64,000 bases of DNA, taken from Vibrio lentus. Its GTDB lineage: Bacteria; Pseudomonadota; Gammaproteobacteria; Enterobacterales; Vibrionaceae. A program made the position numbers and the translations under genes. The notes under the pieces are model-generated. The model was given only the letters and a program-made list of their open reading frames with translations. It was not told the DNA's origin and searched no databases. The stretch spans positions 3,162,001-3,226,000 of the forward strand of contig NZ_JAUFQE010000002.1 of the NCBI RefSeq assembly GCF_030409755.1. Direction: 5' to 3'. Below are positions 38,137-48,319 of the stretch, in pieces; positions within the stretch are counted from its first letter, which is position 1, and each line of letters opens with the position of its first letter.

Positions 38137-39378
38137 TTATTCGACAATAAGTTGTTGGATCTGATCGAGGATCTGGAAGCCAAGGGTATCTTTGCTATCA
38201 AGTGGCAAAGATTTATCACCGCCTTTCCAATAAAGGTGCAATTCATTGCTACTGCTATTGAAGCCTTGGCCTTCGACAGAAACGTCATTGGCGCAAATCA
38301 TGTCGAGGTTCTTTCTTTCCAGTTTGCCACGAGCATATTTCTCAACATCTTGAGTTTCAGCTGCGAAGCCTACGGTAAATGGACGGCCTTCCGTCATTGA
38401 GGCAACAGAAGCGACAATGTCTGGGTTCTTAACCATTTGAATGGTCATGTCATCTTTACCATCCACTTTTTTAAGCTTCTGGTCTGCAATGGTCTCAGGG
38501 CGGTAATCGGCAACCGCAGCGCAGCTGATGAAAATATCGTGCTGAGCGGCGTTAGCGCTAACGGCATTAAACATCTGTTGTGCGCTGTCGACATCAATAC
38601 GATTAACCTTGTTTGGCGTTGATAGTGATACAGGGCCGCTGATTAGAGTTACCGTTGCGCCTTGTTTAGCGGCCGCTTCAGCCAGTGCATAGCCCATCTT
38701 GCCTGAGCTGTGGTTGGTAATGTAACGGACAGGGTCGATGGCTTCACGAGTTGGACCTGCCGTAATCAATACAGAACGGCCAGTAAGCGGTTTAGGTTGG
38801 AAGAAGTCTTCACAACGGTGCACAAGTTGCATTGGCTCTAGCATGCGACCCATACCGACATCACCACAGGCTTGTTCGCCAGCAGCGGGCCCCCAGATCT
38901 CACAACCACGACGTTTTAGTGTGGCGATGTTCTCTTGAGTTGCAGGGTTGCTGTACATTTGTTGGTTCATTGCAGGAGATACCGCAACTGGCGCATCGGT
39001 TGCTAAAACCAAAGTGGTCAGTAGGTCGTTACCCATGCCTGCGGTCATGCGCGCAATAAGATCAGCGGTTGCGGGTGCTAATAAGACTAGGTCAGCCCAT
39101 TTCGCCAGTTCGATGTGCCCCATGGAAGCTTCAGCAGCAGGATCAAGCAAACTATCAGACACTGGCCTTCCAGAGACGGCTTGCATGGTGAGAGGAGTAA
39201 TGAACTCCTTGGCTGCATTCGTCATCACGACTTGTACCTGCGCCCCTCGTTCAATTAAGCGTCGAGTCAGTTCGGCACATTTATACGCAGCAATACCACC
39301 ACTAATGCCAAGGAGGATTTTTTTTCCAGCTAGGCCTTGTTGGTCAGCGTTACTCAGTTGATTAACCAATGTTTGCAT
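38137..39378 (-). CDS. coaBC: Bifunctional phosphopantothenoylcysteine decarboxylase / phosphopantothenate-cysteine ligase
   Basis: Carries out two consecutive steps of coenzyme A synthesis. The 413-residue product has the flavin-dependent CoaC domain (about 17-195), with the motif [12 protein letters not shown] near residue 136. The CTP-dependent CoaB domain (about 205-405) has [16 protein letters not shown] and [15 protein letters not shown]. It is divergent from radC. Confidence 0.96.
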   Translation of the reverse strand: MQTLVNQLSNADQQGLAGKKILLGISGGIAAYKCAELTRRLIERGAQVQVVMTNAAKEFITPLTMQAVSGRPVSDSLLDPAAEASMGHIELAKWADLVLLAPATADLIARMTAGMGNDLLTTLVLATDAPVAVSPAMNQQMYSNPATQENIATLKRRGCEIWGPAAGEQACGDVGMGRMLEPMQLVHRCEDFFQPKPLTGRSVLITAGPTREAIDPVRYITNHSSGKMGYALAEAAAKQGATVTLISGPVSLSTPNKVNRIDVDSAQQMFNAVSANAAQHDIFISCAAVADYRPETIADQKLKKVDGKDDMTIQMVKNPDIVASVASMTEGRPFTVGFAAETQDVEKYARGKLERKNLDMICANDVSVEGQGFNSSSNELHLYWKGGDKSLPLDSKDTLGFQILDQIQQLIVE

Positions 39379-39601
39379 GATTCTGTTCCTTAATTTCTCT
39401 GGGACTTACGATATCAGAACAAAGGATTAGTGCCTAGAAGCAGAATTCGAACAGACTTGATGCTCATCAAATTGGTGTTATCAAACTTATCAATTGCACG
39501 GTTTTGCTAGCGACTCGTTTCCTTTTCTCTTTATCAAAGGATCTCTGGTGGCAAGCTCATTAAGCTGACGGGTCGTATTCATGATCCTAAATAGCCTTTA
39601 T

Positions 39602-40276
39602 ATGCCTATAAGTAAGATGCCTGTTGAGTCGATGCCAAGAGAAAAGCTACTGAGTCGAGGGCCTGACTCTTTAAGTGATGCGGAGTTGTTAGCGATATTT
39701 CTTCGAACCGGCACACAAGGGATGAACGTTTTAGAGTTATCTGACAAGTTGATCAAAGATTTTGGTTCGTTGCGCCAACTTTTTTCTGCAACCGAAACCG
39801 AGTTCTGTGCTCATAAAGGGATGGGACAGGCCAAATATGTCCAATTACAGGCAGTTTTGGAGATGACGCAACGTTATTTAGCAGAGACTTTATCTCGAGG
39901 GGACGCATTAACCAGCCCAAGCCATACCAAGTTGTATCTTTCGAGTATATTGCGCGACCGCCAGCGAGAAGCCTTCTATATATTGTTCCTAGATAATCAA
40001 AATAGGGTAATAAAGGATGAAGTTATGTTTGAAGGAACCATTGATGCAGCATCGGTATACCCGAGAGAAGTGGTTAAACGGGCACTCCATCATAATGCAG
40101 CCGCATTAATCCTAGCGCACAACCATCCTTCTGGTGTCGCAGAGCCAAGCCAAGCAGATAGGCGAATTACACGTAGATTAACCGATGCATTGTCGCTAGT
40201 AGACATCCGAATTCTCGACCATTTTGTCGTTGGAGATGGCGAAGTTATCTCTTTTGCAGAGCGTGGATGGATTTGA
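39602..40276 (+). CDS. radC: RadC family JAB/MPN domain protein
   Basis: Protein of 224 residues with an N-terminal UPF0758 helical region ([10 protein letters not shown]) and a C-terminal metalloprotease-like domain. The JAMM motif is HNHPSG with a downstream S-x-x-D ([15 protein letters not shown]). Despite its old name, a repair role is not established. The frame is open from ATG 39581; I prefer ATG 39602 because homologues start close to MPxExMPREKLL. Neither start has a good ribosome site. Confidence 0.92.
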   Translation: MPISKMPVESMPREKLLSRGPDSLSDAELLAIFLRTGTQGMNVLELSDKLIKDFGSLRQLFSATETEFCAHKGMGQAKYVQLQAVLEMTQRYLAETLSRGDALTSPSHTKLYLSSILRDRQREAFYILFLDNQNRVIKDEVMFEGTIDAASVYPREVVKRALHHNAAALILAHNHPSGVAEPSQADRRITRRLTDALSLVDIRILDHFVVGDGEVISFAERGWI

Positions 40277-40417
40277 ATCACATTTTAGGTTGTTAGTTGC
40301 GTTAAATCTGCTATCATTCCGCCCACATTTTAGAACCTTAAATCAGCTCTGATTACTCAAATAGCTGCCCTGTTCAAAAAAAGATCACGAAATCCTTAAA
40401 AAGGATCTGTTCGGGTC

Positions 40418-40446
40418 TTGAGCAATGCATGTCAAGTTAGTATAAT
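40418..40446 (+). promoter_or_regulatory. Strong sigma-70 promoter of rpmBG
   Basis: TTGAGC at 40418-40423 and a perfect TATAAT at 40441-40446 with a 17-base spacer. Transcription should start near 40453 and give a leader of about 115 bases. That leader contains hairpins at 40468-40482 (AATGGA/TCCATT) and 40492-40520. Confidence 0.85.
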
Positions 40447-40568
40447 ACGCGACCTTTGATAGCCTTGAATGGATTTTCCATTATGGTTTTTACCTCTATT
40501 TTCAGAATTGATAGAGAGGTTCGGCCACCAAGGTTGATATCGAGCTGAAACGATTTGGAGAGACATTC

Positions 40569-40805
40569 ATGTCCCGAGTATGTCAAGTAACTGGTAAGCG
40601 TCCAGTAACGGGTAACAACCGTTCACACGCACGCAATGCTACCAAGCGTCGTTTTCTGCCGAACCTACAAACTCACCGTTTCTGGGTAGAGAGCGAAAAA
40701 CGTTTTGTTAAACTACGTCTAACTGCTAAAGGCATGCGTATTATTGATAAGAAAGGCATCGATGCTGTTCTTGTTGATATCCGTGCACGTGGCGAAAACG
40801 TTTAA
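40569..40805 (+). CDS. rpmB: 50S ribosomal protein L28
   Basis: 78-residue ribosomal protein starting [20 protein letters not shown], the canonical L28 sequence. It is 13 bases before rpmG and co-transcribed with it from the promoter at 40418. Confidence 0.98.
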   Translation: MSRVCQVTGKRPVTGNNRSHARNATKRRFLPNLQTHRFWVESEKRFVKLRLTAKGMRIIDKKGIDAVLVDIRARGENV

Positions 40806-40818
40806 GAGGAATTAAGCA

Positions 40819-40986
40819 ATGGCTAAAGGCATTCGTGAGAAAATCCGTCTAGTATCTTCTGCTGGAACTGGTCACTTCTACACAACTGACAAGAACAAGC
40901 GTAACATGCCAGGCAAATTTGAGATCAAAAAGTTTGATCCAGTAGTTCGCCAGCACGTTATGTACAAAGAAGCTAAAATCAAGTAA
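40819..40986 (+). CDS. rpmG: 50S ribosomal protein L33
   Basis: A short gene of 55 codons read directly from the sequence: [20 protein letters not shown], then [20 protein letters not shown] and a basic C-terminus ending EAKIK. AGAGGA precedes it at 40805-40810. It is the cysteine-free (zinc-independent) form of L33. A strong terminator follows. Confidence 0.98.
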   Translation: MAKGIREKIRLVSSAGTGHFYTTDKNKRNMPGKFEIKKFDPVVRQHVMYKEAKIK

Positions 40987-41028
40987 TTGATAGCCCCTTT
41001 GTCTCTTCTTTTATAGAAGAATAAATTA

Positions 41029-41057
41029 AAAACCCAGCTTATAGCTGGGTTTTTTTA
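41029..41057 (+). terminator. Terminator of rpmBG
   Basis: AACCCAGCT (41031-41039) pairs with AGCTGGGTT (41043-41051) around TAT and is followed by a run of T. Confidence 0.95.
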
Positions 41058-41278
41058 TGCCAAAAATTTAGGAAGCCCCAGTATTTTGAGAAGCTTAAGC
41101 TTTTTCGAGAAGACTCAGTGTTTTTGATAGACGTAAGTTTCATTGGCTCAATTTGGCACCTACTGCACAGACGTTACACTTGCCGATGGGCTTATGTGAT
41201 AGAAAACCGCGCAACATAGAAAGTATCGCCTTTTTCACGATATACTGAACACTCAATAGGTTAGATGAGCAGAATCAG

Positions 41279-41845
41279 ATGAGATATCGTGGACGTCGAT
41301 GGAACAACATACTCATGTTAAGCGTAATCGCTTTTATTGGGGTGCTAAACCTTCCAACATTGATCAAAACGTACCTTATCGAACCTGAGCCTGAACTTCA
41401 GACAAGCAGCCCTTATCCTTACCTCTTAAACCCAACAGCAAAACTTCAAGCCTTACACTTCGCTAAGTGGTCGGTAGTACAAGAAGACGGTCATTGGGTT
41501 TATCAAATGAAAGAGTTTGCATCAGAGCAAAGTGTGAGTGCCCAAGAGTTATCGCAACGCTGGCAACAGCTAGTAGGCACGGAAGTCGACGCTAAAACTT
41601 ATACCGACCTGACTCCCCAGCTTAATACGCCGCACACCATTGAAGTTTGGTATCAAGACCAAGAAGAGCCCCAGCGTATTACCTATTATCAACTTGCTGA
41701 GTTTTGGTTGCTAAAAAACTGGAATGATCAGTGGCTGGCGGTGTCTATTGAAGAGAGCTACTTGTTTCCAAGCTTGGGCTCAGAAGATGCATTTAAGTCA
41801 GACAAGCCATCTATATCAGACAAACCACCTAAATCGGACGACTAA
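41279..41845 (+). CDS. Uncharacterised membrane-anchored protein upstream of mutM
   Basis: 188 residues that I cannot assign to a named family. It has a basic N-terminus ([10 protein letters not shown]), one hydrophobic segment at about 11-30 (signal anchor), then a soluble, probably periplasmic, domain rich in Gln, Trp and Tyr. The tail is a short imperfect repeat ([16 protein letters not shown]). The stop codon is two bases before the mutM start, so it is likely co-translated with mutM. Any role in repair is guesswork. Confidence 0.75.
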   Translation: MRYRGRRWNNILMLSVIAFIGVLNLPTLIKTYLIEPEPELQTSSPYPYLLNPTAKLQALHFAKWSVVQEDGHWVYQMKEFASEQSVSAQELSQRWQQLVGTEVDAKTYTDLTPQLNTPHTIEVWYQDQEEPQRITYYQLAEFWLLKNWNDQWLAVSIEESYLFPSLGSEDAFKSDKPSISDKPPKSDD

Positions 41846-41847
41846 CT

Positions 41848-42657
41848 ATGCCTGAATTACCCGAAGTTGAAGTAAGCCGCATGGGGATCTCGCCTCATTT
41901 AGTTGGCGAAACCATTAAAACCCTTACTTTTCGCACGCCTAAGCTACGTTGGGATATCCCACAAGAGCTTAAGCGATTAGAAGGGCAGGTGATTCGCTCT
42001 ATTTCACGCCGAGCTAAGTACCTATTGATAGAAACCGATACCGGAACAGCCATTGTTCACCTTGGGATGTCTGGCTCACTGCGCGTGTTAGACGCAGATT
42101 TCCCGCCAGCAAAACACGATCACGTGGATCTTAAGTTAACCAATGGCAAGATATTGCGTTACAACGATCCGCGTCGCTTTGGTGCGTGGTTATGGTCGGC
42201 GCCTAATGAAATACATACAGTATTACTGGGTTCTGGTCCTGAGCCACTAACTGACGACTTCAACGCAGATTACATTGCTGAGAAAGCAGAAAAGCGTAAG
42301 GTTGCCGTCAAACAGTTCATTATGGACAACAAAGTAGTGGTCGGTGTGGGTAATATCTACGCCAATGAAGCGTTGTTTTCTTCACGAATTCATCCACTTC
42401 GCCCAGCAAGCAAAGTGACAAAAGAAGAGTGGGTCTTGTTAACCAAAGAGATCAAACAAGTACTCGCTACCGCCATCAAACAAGGCGGAACCACACTCAA
42501 AGACTTCGCCCAAGCGGATGGTAAGCCCGGATACTTCGCTCAAGAACTGCAAGTTTATGGGAAAGCCGGTGAAGAGTGCCCGAGTTGTGGTGAGAAACTT
42601 GAAGAGCAAAAAATCGGACAAAGGAATACGTTTTTTTGCTCTCAATGTCAGGTATAG
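41848..42657 (+). CDS. mutM: Formamidopyrimidine-DNA glycosylase (MutM/Fpg)
   Basis: Removes 8-oxoguanine and ring-opened purines from DNA. The 269-residue product has the catalytic N-terminus [10 protein letters not shown] (Pro2 nucleophile, Glu3), the helix-two-turn-helix, and a C-terminal zinc finger with the Cys pairs CPSCG and CSQC. The start Met must be removed to expose Pro2, which supports this start codon. Confidence 0.97.
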   Translation: MPELPEVEVSRMGISPHLVGETIKTLTFRTPKLRWDIPQELKRLEGQVIRSISRRAKYLLIETDTGTAIVHLGMSGSLRVLDADFPPAKHDHVDLKLTNGKILRYNDPRRFGAWLWSAPNEIHTVLLGSGPEPLTDDFNADYIAEKAEKRKVAVKQFIMDNKVVVGVGNIYANEALFSSRIHPLRPASKVTKEEWVLLTKEIKQVLATAIKQGGTTLKDFAQADGKPGYFAQELQVYGKAGEECPSCGEKLEEQKIGQRNTFFCSQCQV

Positions 42658-42748
42658 AAAAACTGAACCTATGTTCACTTTTTTAAGCTAGTAGATATGC
42701 GGTCTAGTAGCTACAATTGCAATAATTATATGAATTGAGAATAGTAGA

Positions 42749-43765
42749 ATGAAATATTTAGTAACTGGCGTTGCTGGCTTTATTGGCTCTGCGGTTTCAG
42801 AGCGACTATGTGCGGCAGGACATGAAGTTATCGGGATTGATAACTTAAATGACTACTACGAAGTCTCTTTAAAGCATGACCGTCTGAAACGTATCGAGCA
42901 TGAAAACCTGACTTTTATCGAGCTGGATCTTGCTGATAGAGAAGGCATGGCGAAGCTGTTTGCTGAGCAAAAGTTTGACCGTGTCATTCATTTAGCAGCG
43001 CAGGCTGGCGTTCGTTACTCAATTGATAACCCAATGGCGTATGCCGATAGCAATCTTGTCGGTCACTTAGCTATTCTTGAGGGTTGTCGCCATAACAAGG
43101 TTGAACACCTCGTTTATGCATCATCAAGCTCTGTTTATGGCTTGAATCAAAAAATGCCATTCCATACAGCAGACAGTGTTGATCACCCGATCTCACTATA
43201 CGCTGCGACCAAGAAGTCGAATGAGTTGATGGCGCATACCTATTCTCATTTATATGACGTACCAACGACCGGTCTACGTTTCTTTACGGTTTACGGCCCT
43301 TGGAGTCGCCCTGATATGGCAATGTTCAAGTTTGCGAACTTAATCGTAGCAGGCAAAGAAATCGACATTTATAACAACGGCGACATGATGCGCGACTTCA
43401 CTTATATCGATGATATTGTTGAAGGTATTATTCGTGTTCAAGATCGTATTCCAGCTAAGCAGCCAGATTGGACTGTGGAGCAAGGCTCACCAGCAACCAG
43501 TTCAGCACCATATCGCGTATTTAACATTGGTCATGGTAGTCCGGTTAAATTAATGGACTACATTGAAGCATTAGAAGGTGCTTTAGGTATTGAAGCGAAA
43601 AAGAACTTCATGCCAATGCAGCCAGGTGATGTGTACGCGACTTACGCTGATACTGACGATCTGTTTGAAGCGGTTGGCTACAAGCCTCAAGTTAAGATCC
43701 AAGAGGGAGCGAAAGCTTTCGCAGATTGGTATCGTAGTTATTATCAAATTAGAGTGATTGATTAA
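42749..43765 (+). CDS. NAD-dependent epimerase, probable UDP-glucuronate 4-epimerase
   Basis: Short-chain dehydrogenase-fold sugar nucleotide epimerase of 338 residues. The NAD site is GVAGFIGSAV (7-16). The catalytic Tyr-Lys pair is in LYAATKKS near residue 150. NLNDYYEVSLKHDRL and FFTVYGPWSRPDMA are typical of the UDP-glucuronate 4-epimerase group (CapI/GAE-like), which makes UDP-galacturonate. The substrate is inferred from similarity, and from the UDP-glucose dehydrogenase at the other end of the locus. Confidence 0.85.
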   Translation: MKYLVTGVAGFIGSAVSERLCAAGHEVIGIDNLNDYYEVSLKHDRLKRIEHENLTFIELDLADREGMAKLFAEQKFDRVIHLAAQAGVRYSIDNPMAYADSNLVGHLAILEGCRHNKVEHLVYASSSSVYGLNQKMPFHTADSVDHPISLYAATKKSNELMAHTYSHLYDVPTTGLRFFTVYGPWSRPDMAMFKFANLIVAGKEIDIYNNGDMMRDFTYIDDIVEGIIRVQDRIPAKQPDWTVEQGSPATSSAPYRVFNIGHGSPVKLMDYIEALEGALGIEAKKNFMPMQPGDVYATYADTDDLFEAVGYKPQVKIQEGAKAFADWYRSYYQIRVID

Positions 43766-43768
43766 AAT

Positions 43769-44581
43769 ATGAAAATCGTAGAGTCAATAGAGAGCTTTGA
43801 TACAGACCACAAAGGGCGCTCCTTCATGTCCCTTTGGCTTCTAGCATTAAAGCAATGCTGTAGGCGCGGTTATGTGCTTTTTAAAGGTGTTGATGGTAAT
43901 GATATATCTATTAAAAAGTTAACCTCTAAATCAAAGATATTGCTCGATATAAGGAAGCGTTCAAAAGGTAATAAAGTAATCTTTGAAGCAGGTTTTTCTG
44001 GAAGAGTAGATATAAAAATATCGGGTAACAATAATACACTCTATGTTGGCAAGAACACTATCTTAGATAACGTGAAGGTGGAAATCTTATCCAATAATGC
44101 GGTTATGGCCATCGGTGAGGACGTTACTATGGGGAAAGGGCGTTTAAATATTTCTGATGCGTCCGGACAGTTCTCTTCGATTGTTAGTGGCAAGGCTGAC
44201 GTTCGTTCGGAAAACATGCCCAAGTCTGAGAGAATCAATTTGACCATCGGAGATGGTTCAATGATTGCTGAAGGTGTTACGATGATGACCGCTGATGGTC
44301 ATCCAATTTTAAATTCTGACGGCATTAAAATCAGTAGCTATGGTGATATCAGATTGGGTAAGCACGTCTGGGTCGGTTCTAATGCAACGATATTGAAAGG
44401 TGTAACTGTAGGTCGTGGTTCGGTGATTGGTTTAAATAGTGTTGTGACGAAGCCAATACCTGACAATACGATAGCAGTTGGTATCCCTTGTAAGCCAATT
44501 AAGCAAGATTTTGGCTTTTGGGCAAGAAGTGTCTCTACTTCGAATATAGAAATTGCAAAGCAGAGACTCGATATTAGTTGA
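43769..44581 (+). CDS. Hexapeptide-repeat acyltransferase
   Basis: 270-residue protein of the left-handed beta-helix O-acetyltransferase type. Hexapeptide repeats run from about residue 75 to 255, with the usual finish [20 protein letters not shown] and [11 protein letters not shown]. The acceptor is unknown; acetylation of a core or capsule sugar is likely from context. It starts three bases after the epimerase. Its last eight bases overlap the end of coaD on the other strand. The composition is more AT-rich than that of its neighbours. Confidence 0.8.
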   Translation: MKIVESIESFDTDHKGRSFMSLWLLALKQCCRRGYVLFKGVDGNDISIKKLTSKSKILLDIRKRSKGNKVIFEAGFSGRVDIKISGNNNTLYVGKNTILDNVKVEILSNNAVMAIGEDVTMGKGRLNISDASGQFSSIVSGKADVRSENMPKSERINLTIGDGSMIAEGVTMMTADGHPILNSDGIKISSYGDIRLGKHVWVGSNATILKGVTVGRGSVIGLNSVVTKPIPDNTIAVGIPCKPIKQDFGFWARSVSTSNIEIAKQRLDIS

Positions 44582-45056
44582 TGTTTCGATGTGCCATGAG
44601 TAAAGCAACTTTGGGTGGCACAAACTGACTGATATCCCCACCGTGGATCGCGACTTCACGAACAATAGTTGAAGAGAGAAAAGCATACTCTTCTGAAGGG
44701 GTTAGAAATACGCTTTCAAGGCCGGGTAGGAGTTTGCGATACATGCTAGTTAGTCCAAACTCGTACTCGAAATCCATTGTTGTTCTCAGGCCACGCACCA
44801 ACACGTTAGCTTTCTGTTGCTTCGCAAAATCGACCAGCAACCCAGAAAATCCTTTAACAGACACGTTAGATAAGTGAGACACGGCATCATGCAACAACTC
44901 TACTCGTTCATCTAATTCAAACATGGTCTTTTTACTTGGGCTCGCCGCTACTCCTACAGTGATGTGGTCAAACATGCTTGCAGCACGGACGATAATATCG
45001 AGGTGCCCATTGGTGACCGGATCGAAAGTTCCTGGGTAGATAACGTGTGTGGTCAT
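44574..45056 (-). CDS. coaD: Phosphopantetheine adenylyltransferase
   Basis: Fourth step of coenzyme A synthesis, forming dephospho-CoA from 4'-phosphopantetheine and ATP. It is 160 residues, with the nucleotidyl transferase motif [10 protein letters not shown] (9-18) and SSTIVRE near residue 129. It is second in a minus pair after the GT9 gene (one-base gap). Its 3' end overlaps the convergent acyltransferase gene by eight bases. Confidence 0.97.
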   Translation of the reverse strand: MTTHVIYPGTFDPVTNGHLDIIVRAASMFDHITVGVAASPSKKTMFELDERVELLHDAVSHLSNVSVKGFSGLLVDFAKQQKANVLVRGLRTTMDFEYEFGLTSMYRKLLPGLESVFLTPSEEYAFLSSTIVREVAIHGGDISQFVPPKVALLMAHRNIN

Positions 45057-45057
45057 A

Positions 45058-46122
45058 TTAGCTGTCCTTGCTTAGTGTTTTAATGGAGCTTAAGGCTTTG
45101 TCGAGTTTCTGCTTTACCATCTCGATGGTGATGTCCTTCATCAGATCATCGCCTTTTGCGCGAGTTCCCCATGGAAGGTCTTCGACTGGCTTACCTTGTT
45201 GAGCTTCTACATGCTGTTGATAAACACTCACTACGATATCGATATCGTTGTAAGGGCCTGTTCTACGAGGGTCGCTGTGTGCGTACAAGCCGATTACAGG
45301 CGTTGACTGCGTAGTTGCCAAGTGGGCTGGGCCAGTATCAGGTGCCAATACCACCGTTGCATGTTTCAGTACGGCAGTCAGTTGCTTCAAGTTCGTTTTG
45401 CCAATCAAGTTGGTTACTGGCGACTGGCATAATTTTTCGATGTCGCTACCTAGGTTAACTTCTCTTGGTGCCGGAGAACCACATAACACCACTTGCATGC
45501 CTTGTTCGACAGCATAATCAGCAATAGCTGCATATCGCTCAGTTAACCAATTGCGTGAATCTTTGCTTGCAGCTGGGGAGATAACCAAGGTTGGCTTATC
45601 TACCATGGTGCTAATTGCTAGTTGTTCGTCTTCCGGCGTTAAAGGGATATCCCATTGAGGCTTATCGAAGGGTACACCAATGTAGCGAGCGAATTCGGCA
45701 AAGTTATCCAATACATGAAACTTGTCTGAAATAGGCAGATGGCGATTAGTAAAGAGTGATTGCATTTCACGAGTACGGTTTTTTCCAAATCCCACTTTGC
45801 ACTTCGCCTTTATCCCCCATGATAGTAAGCTGGCTCTGAGTGCGGCTTGCATATGCAGAAGAGCATCAAATTTACGATCAGATAGCTGACGCCATAATTC
45901 ACGCATTCCTTTGAAGCCTTGTTTCTTATCGAAAACAATAACCTCAATACCGGGTAGATCGCCGATCAGCATGGCTTCTATTTTGCCCGTTATCCAAGTG
46001 ATTTTCGTTTCAGGCCACTGCTTCTGTATGGCTTGAACCACAGAAATAGCATGGCAAACATCGCCAATCGCGGAGAGGCGAAGTATGCAAAGAGATTGAG
46101 GTGCAGTTGAGAACAGTGACAT
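45058..46122 (-). CDS. Glycosyltransferase family 9 (heptosyltransferase-like)
   Basis: LPS inner-core enzyme family that moves heptose from ADP-heptose. The 354-residue product (from ATG 46122) has the GT9 N-terminal [13 protein letters not shown], and near residue 265 the donor-binding [21 protein letters not shown]. An in-frame ATG nine codons upstream is possible. The transferred sugar and the position in the core cannot be told from the sequence. It is divergent from kdkA. Confidence 0.88.
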   Translation of the reverse strand: MSLFSTAPQSLCILRLSAIGDVCHAISVVQAIQKQWPETKITWITGKIEAMLIGDLPGIEVIVFDKKQGFKGMRELWRQLSDRKFDALLHMQAALRASLLSWGIKAKCKVGFGKNRTREMQSLFTNRHLPISDKFHVLDNFAEFARYIGVPFDKPQWDIPLTPEDEQLAISTMVDKPTLVISPAASKDSRNWLTERYAAIADYAVEQGMQVVLCGSPAPREVNLGSDIEKLCQSPVTNLIGKTNLKQLTAVLKHATVVLAPDTGPAHLATTQSTPVIGLYAHSDPRRTGPYNDIDIVVSVYQQHVEAQQGKPVEDLPWGTRAKGDDLMKDITIEMVKQKLDKALSSIKTLSKDS

Positions 46123-46218
46123 AAAGTGCCCGAAAAAAGTGAATAACATCAGAATTATGCAGATACTCGCATTAGTTGTAAAATAGCAATGACGAAAAGC
46201 GACCCAAAGGCCTCATAG

Positions 46219-46932
46219 ATGGAAACGATTAACGCTAAGAACCAAACAATTTGGTATGACCCTGAACTTCTGGCTCAAGTGCCGGAGGATGAAATGGTTC
46301 AGATCTTTGAGGCACAATACTGGCAGCAACAAGACGCCATTTCAGGCAGTGCTCAAGGACGTGGTACCACATGGTTCATTCAGCTTGATGGAATACAGGC
46401 CGCATTGCGCCATTATCGCCGTGGCGGATTGTTTGGGAAGCTAGTCGAAGATCAATATCGTTTTTCTGATTGGGAGAGTACACGCTGTGCGATGGAGCTT
46501 AATGTTCTCAAGGCATTGGCAAACGCAGGCGTGAATGTACCGAAGCCCATTGCTGCTAGAGCCATTAAAAGCGGACTACTTTATCGAGCGGACTTAATGT
46601 CTGAACGAATTCCCAATGCCAAAGATCTGGTTGATGTCTTGGTCAATGGCCCGATAGATGCGGATATTTATCGTCGAATTGGCCAAGAGGTACGCAAGAT
46701 GCATGATGCTGGGGTTAATCATACCGATCTCAACATTCATAATATCCTGCTTGATGATTCGCAAAATGTTTGGATTATTGACTTTGATAAGTGTGGTCAG
46801 CAAGCGGGTGATGACTGGAAAGAAGGTAACTTGAATCGCTTAAAGCGCTCGTTCCTAAAAGAAGTGAACAAGCGCCAGATTGAATGGCAAGAGTCGGATT
46901 GGGAGCCGATGTTAAAGGGCTACCAAGGCTAA
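46219..46932 (+). CDS. kdkA: 3-deoxy-D-manno-octulosonic acid (Kdo) kinase
   Basis: Phosphorylates the single Kdo of the Vibrio/Haemophilus-type core at position 4. The 237-residue kinase-fold protein has the catalytic loop HTDLNIHN at 168-175 and the metal Asp in DFD at 188-190. Its presence implies a core with one Kdo plus phosphate. It is convergent with waaA, only 16 bases away. Confidence 0.95.
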   Translation: METINAKNQTIWYDPELLAQVPEDEMVQIFEAQYWQQQDAISGSAQGRGTTWFIQLDGIQAALRHYRRGGLFGKLVEDQYRFSDWESTRCAMELNVLKALANAGVNVPKPIAARAIKSGLLYRADLMSERIPNAKDLVDVLVNGPIDADIYRRIGQEVRKMHDAGVNHTDLNIHNILLDDSQNVWIIDFDKCGQQAGDDWKEGNLNRLKRSFLKEVNKRQIEWQESDWEPMLKGYQG

Positions 46933-46948
46933 TTTGGTCAAATAGTTG

Positions 46949-48211
46949 TTAGCTAAGAATGTATTCCAAGGTTTTATCCAACGCCCCTCGGTTCTGTTCA
47001 ACTACTTGATAAGCCGCTAAGCCTTTATCTTTACGTAATTTAGGTTGGGTGAATAGCTCTCTGAGTTGGCTTGCAATGTCACTGCTATCTTGACAAATAA
47101 CCACGGCATTGGCCTCCAGTAGCTTGTCTGTGATCTCGCTGAAGTTAAAATAGCTAGGGCCATTGAGTAAAGGTAACTGCAGGGCCGCCGGCTCTAGAAG
47201 ATTGTGGCCACCTACCTTATCGCCCACAAGACTTCCTCCCATAAAGCACACATCAGATCCGCCGAGTAATACCAACATTTCTCCCATCGTATCCGCAATA
47301 TATACTTCAACATCAGAGGTGATTGGTTGTTGACTCGTTCGAGTGAGGGTGTTGAATTCGTGTTGTCTAGCCAGTTCCGTCACTTGGTTAAATCGTTCTG
47401 GGTGACGAGGCACAATCATCAGCAAGGTATTAGGATTATCTTTAAGGAGCTGTTTATGAGCGTCTAAGACAATTTCATCTTCGCCTTGATGAGTGCTGGC
47501 TGCTATCCACACACAACGTTCAAAGCCAATTTGTTCACGTAACGCTTTGCCTTTTGATACTTGTTCAGCTGAAACTTCAATATCAAACTTGATCGACCCA
47601 GTCACATGCACAGATGCTTTATCTAACCCTAATCGTATAAAACGCTCAGCATCACTTGGGTATTGGCAAAGTACTTGAGAGAGATTTTTGGCTAAGAGGT
47701 CAAAAACGGCTTGGAATTTAGCATAACGCTGGCACGAGCGTTCAGATAGGCGAGCGTTAAGTACCGAAATTGGGATCCCAGCTTTTGCGACGCAGTGCAG
47801 TGTGTTTGGCCATAACTCGGTTTCCATGATTAACATCTGTTTAGGCTGAACAGTCTTCAAAAAACCTCTAATACACCAAGAAAAATCAATCGGCATGTAG
47901 CGATGCTCGACTAAATCACCGAGTTTTTCTATCTGCTCTGCACCCGTGCTGGTCGTTGTGGTAACGATTATGGCTTGGTTTGGATTTCGTCGTTTCAGTT
48001 GCTTGATGATCGGTACGGCGGCAATAGATTCACCCACCGAGACTGCGTGAATCCAGATAGGATTTTCACCTTGAGTCTTTGGTGTGATGCCGAAATGTTC
48101 TTTCCAACGCTGACCAAAACTTGGCTTTCCGGGTTTGCTCTTATAAAGCCCATACAGCAGTAGCGGAGAAGCCAATGACAATATGAGAGTATAGATAAGT
48201 CGTATAAGCAT
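46949..48211 (-). CDS. waaA: 3-deoxy-D-manno-octulosonic acid transferase (WaaA/KdtA)
   Basis: Adds Kdo to lipid IVA. I use ATG 48211 (420 residues, MLIRLIYTLILSLASPLLL), which aligns with KdtA N-termini, including the membrane anchor; the open frame starts ten codons upstream at TTG. The GT30 N-domain contains the phrase WIHAVSVGES around residue 64 and METELWPN near residue 129. Because kdkA is present, it is probably monofunctional, which is inference. Confidence 0.95.
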   Translation of the reverse strand: MLIRLIYTLILSLASPLLLYGLYKSKPGKPSFGQRWKEHFGITPKTQGENPIWIHAVSVGESIAAVPIIKQLKRRNPNQAIIVTTTTSTGAEQIEKLGDLVEHRYMPIDFSWCIRGFLKTVQPKQMLIMETELWPNTLHCVAKAGIPISVLNARLSERSCQRYAKFQAVFDLLAKNLSQVLCQYPSDAERFIRLGLDKASVHVTGSIKFDIEVSAEQVSKGKALREQIGFERCVWIAASTHQGEDEIVLDAHKQLLKDNPNTLLMIVPRHPERFNQVTELARQHEFNTLTRTSQQPITSDVEVYIADTMGEMLVLLGGSDVCFMGGSLVGDKVGGHNLLEPAALQLPLLNGPSYFNFSEITDKLLEANAVVICQDSSDIASQLRELFTQPKLRKDKGLAAYQVVEQNRGALDKTLEYILS

Positions 48212-48319
48212 AAGAACAGTGACACCAGAAGGTAAAATCAATATTCAGAAGAGTATTTTCTTCAATCTCGAAAGTAAAGAGCGTTATAATTAAATGCTTA
48301 GTTGCGCTTTCAAACGGAC

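Noticed and set aside
38948..39361. Plus-strand open frame of 137 codons
   Set aside because: It is antisense to coaBC and Ala/Arg/Ser-rich, as shadow frames are.
40370..40410. Hairpin ATCCTTAAAAAGGAT as a radC terminator
   Set aside because: The stem is weak and no T run follows. It lies just upstream of the rpmB promoter.
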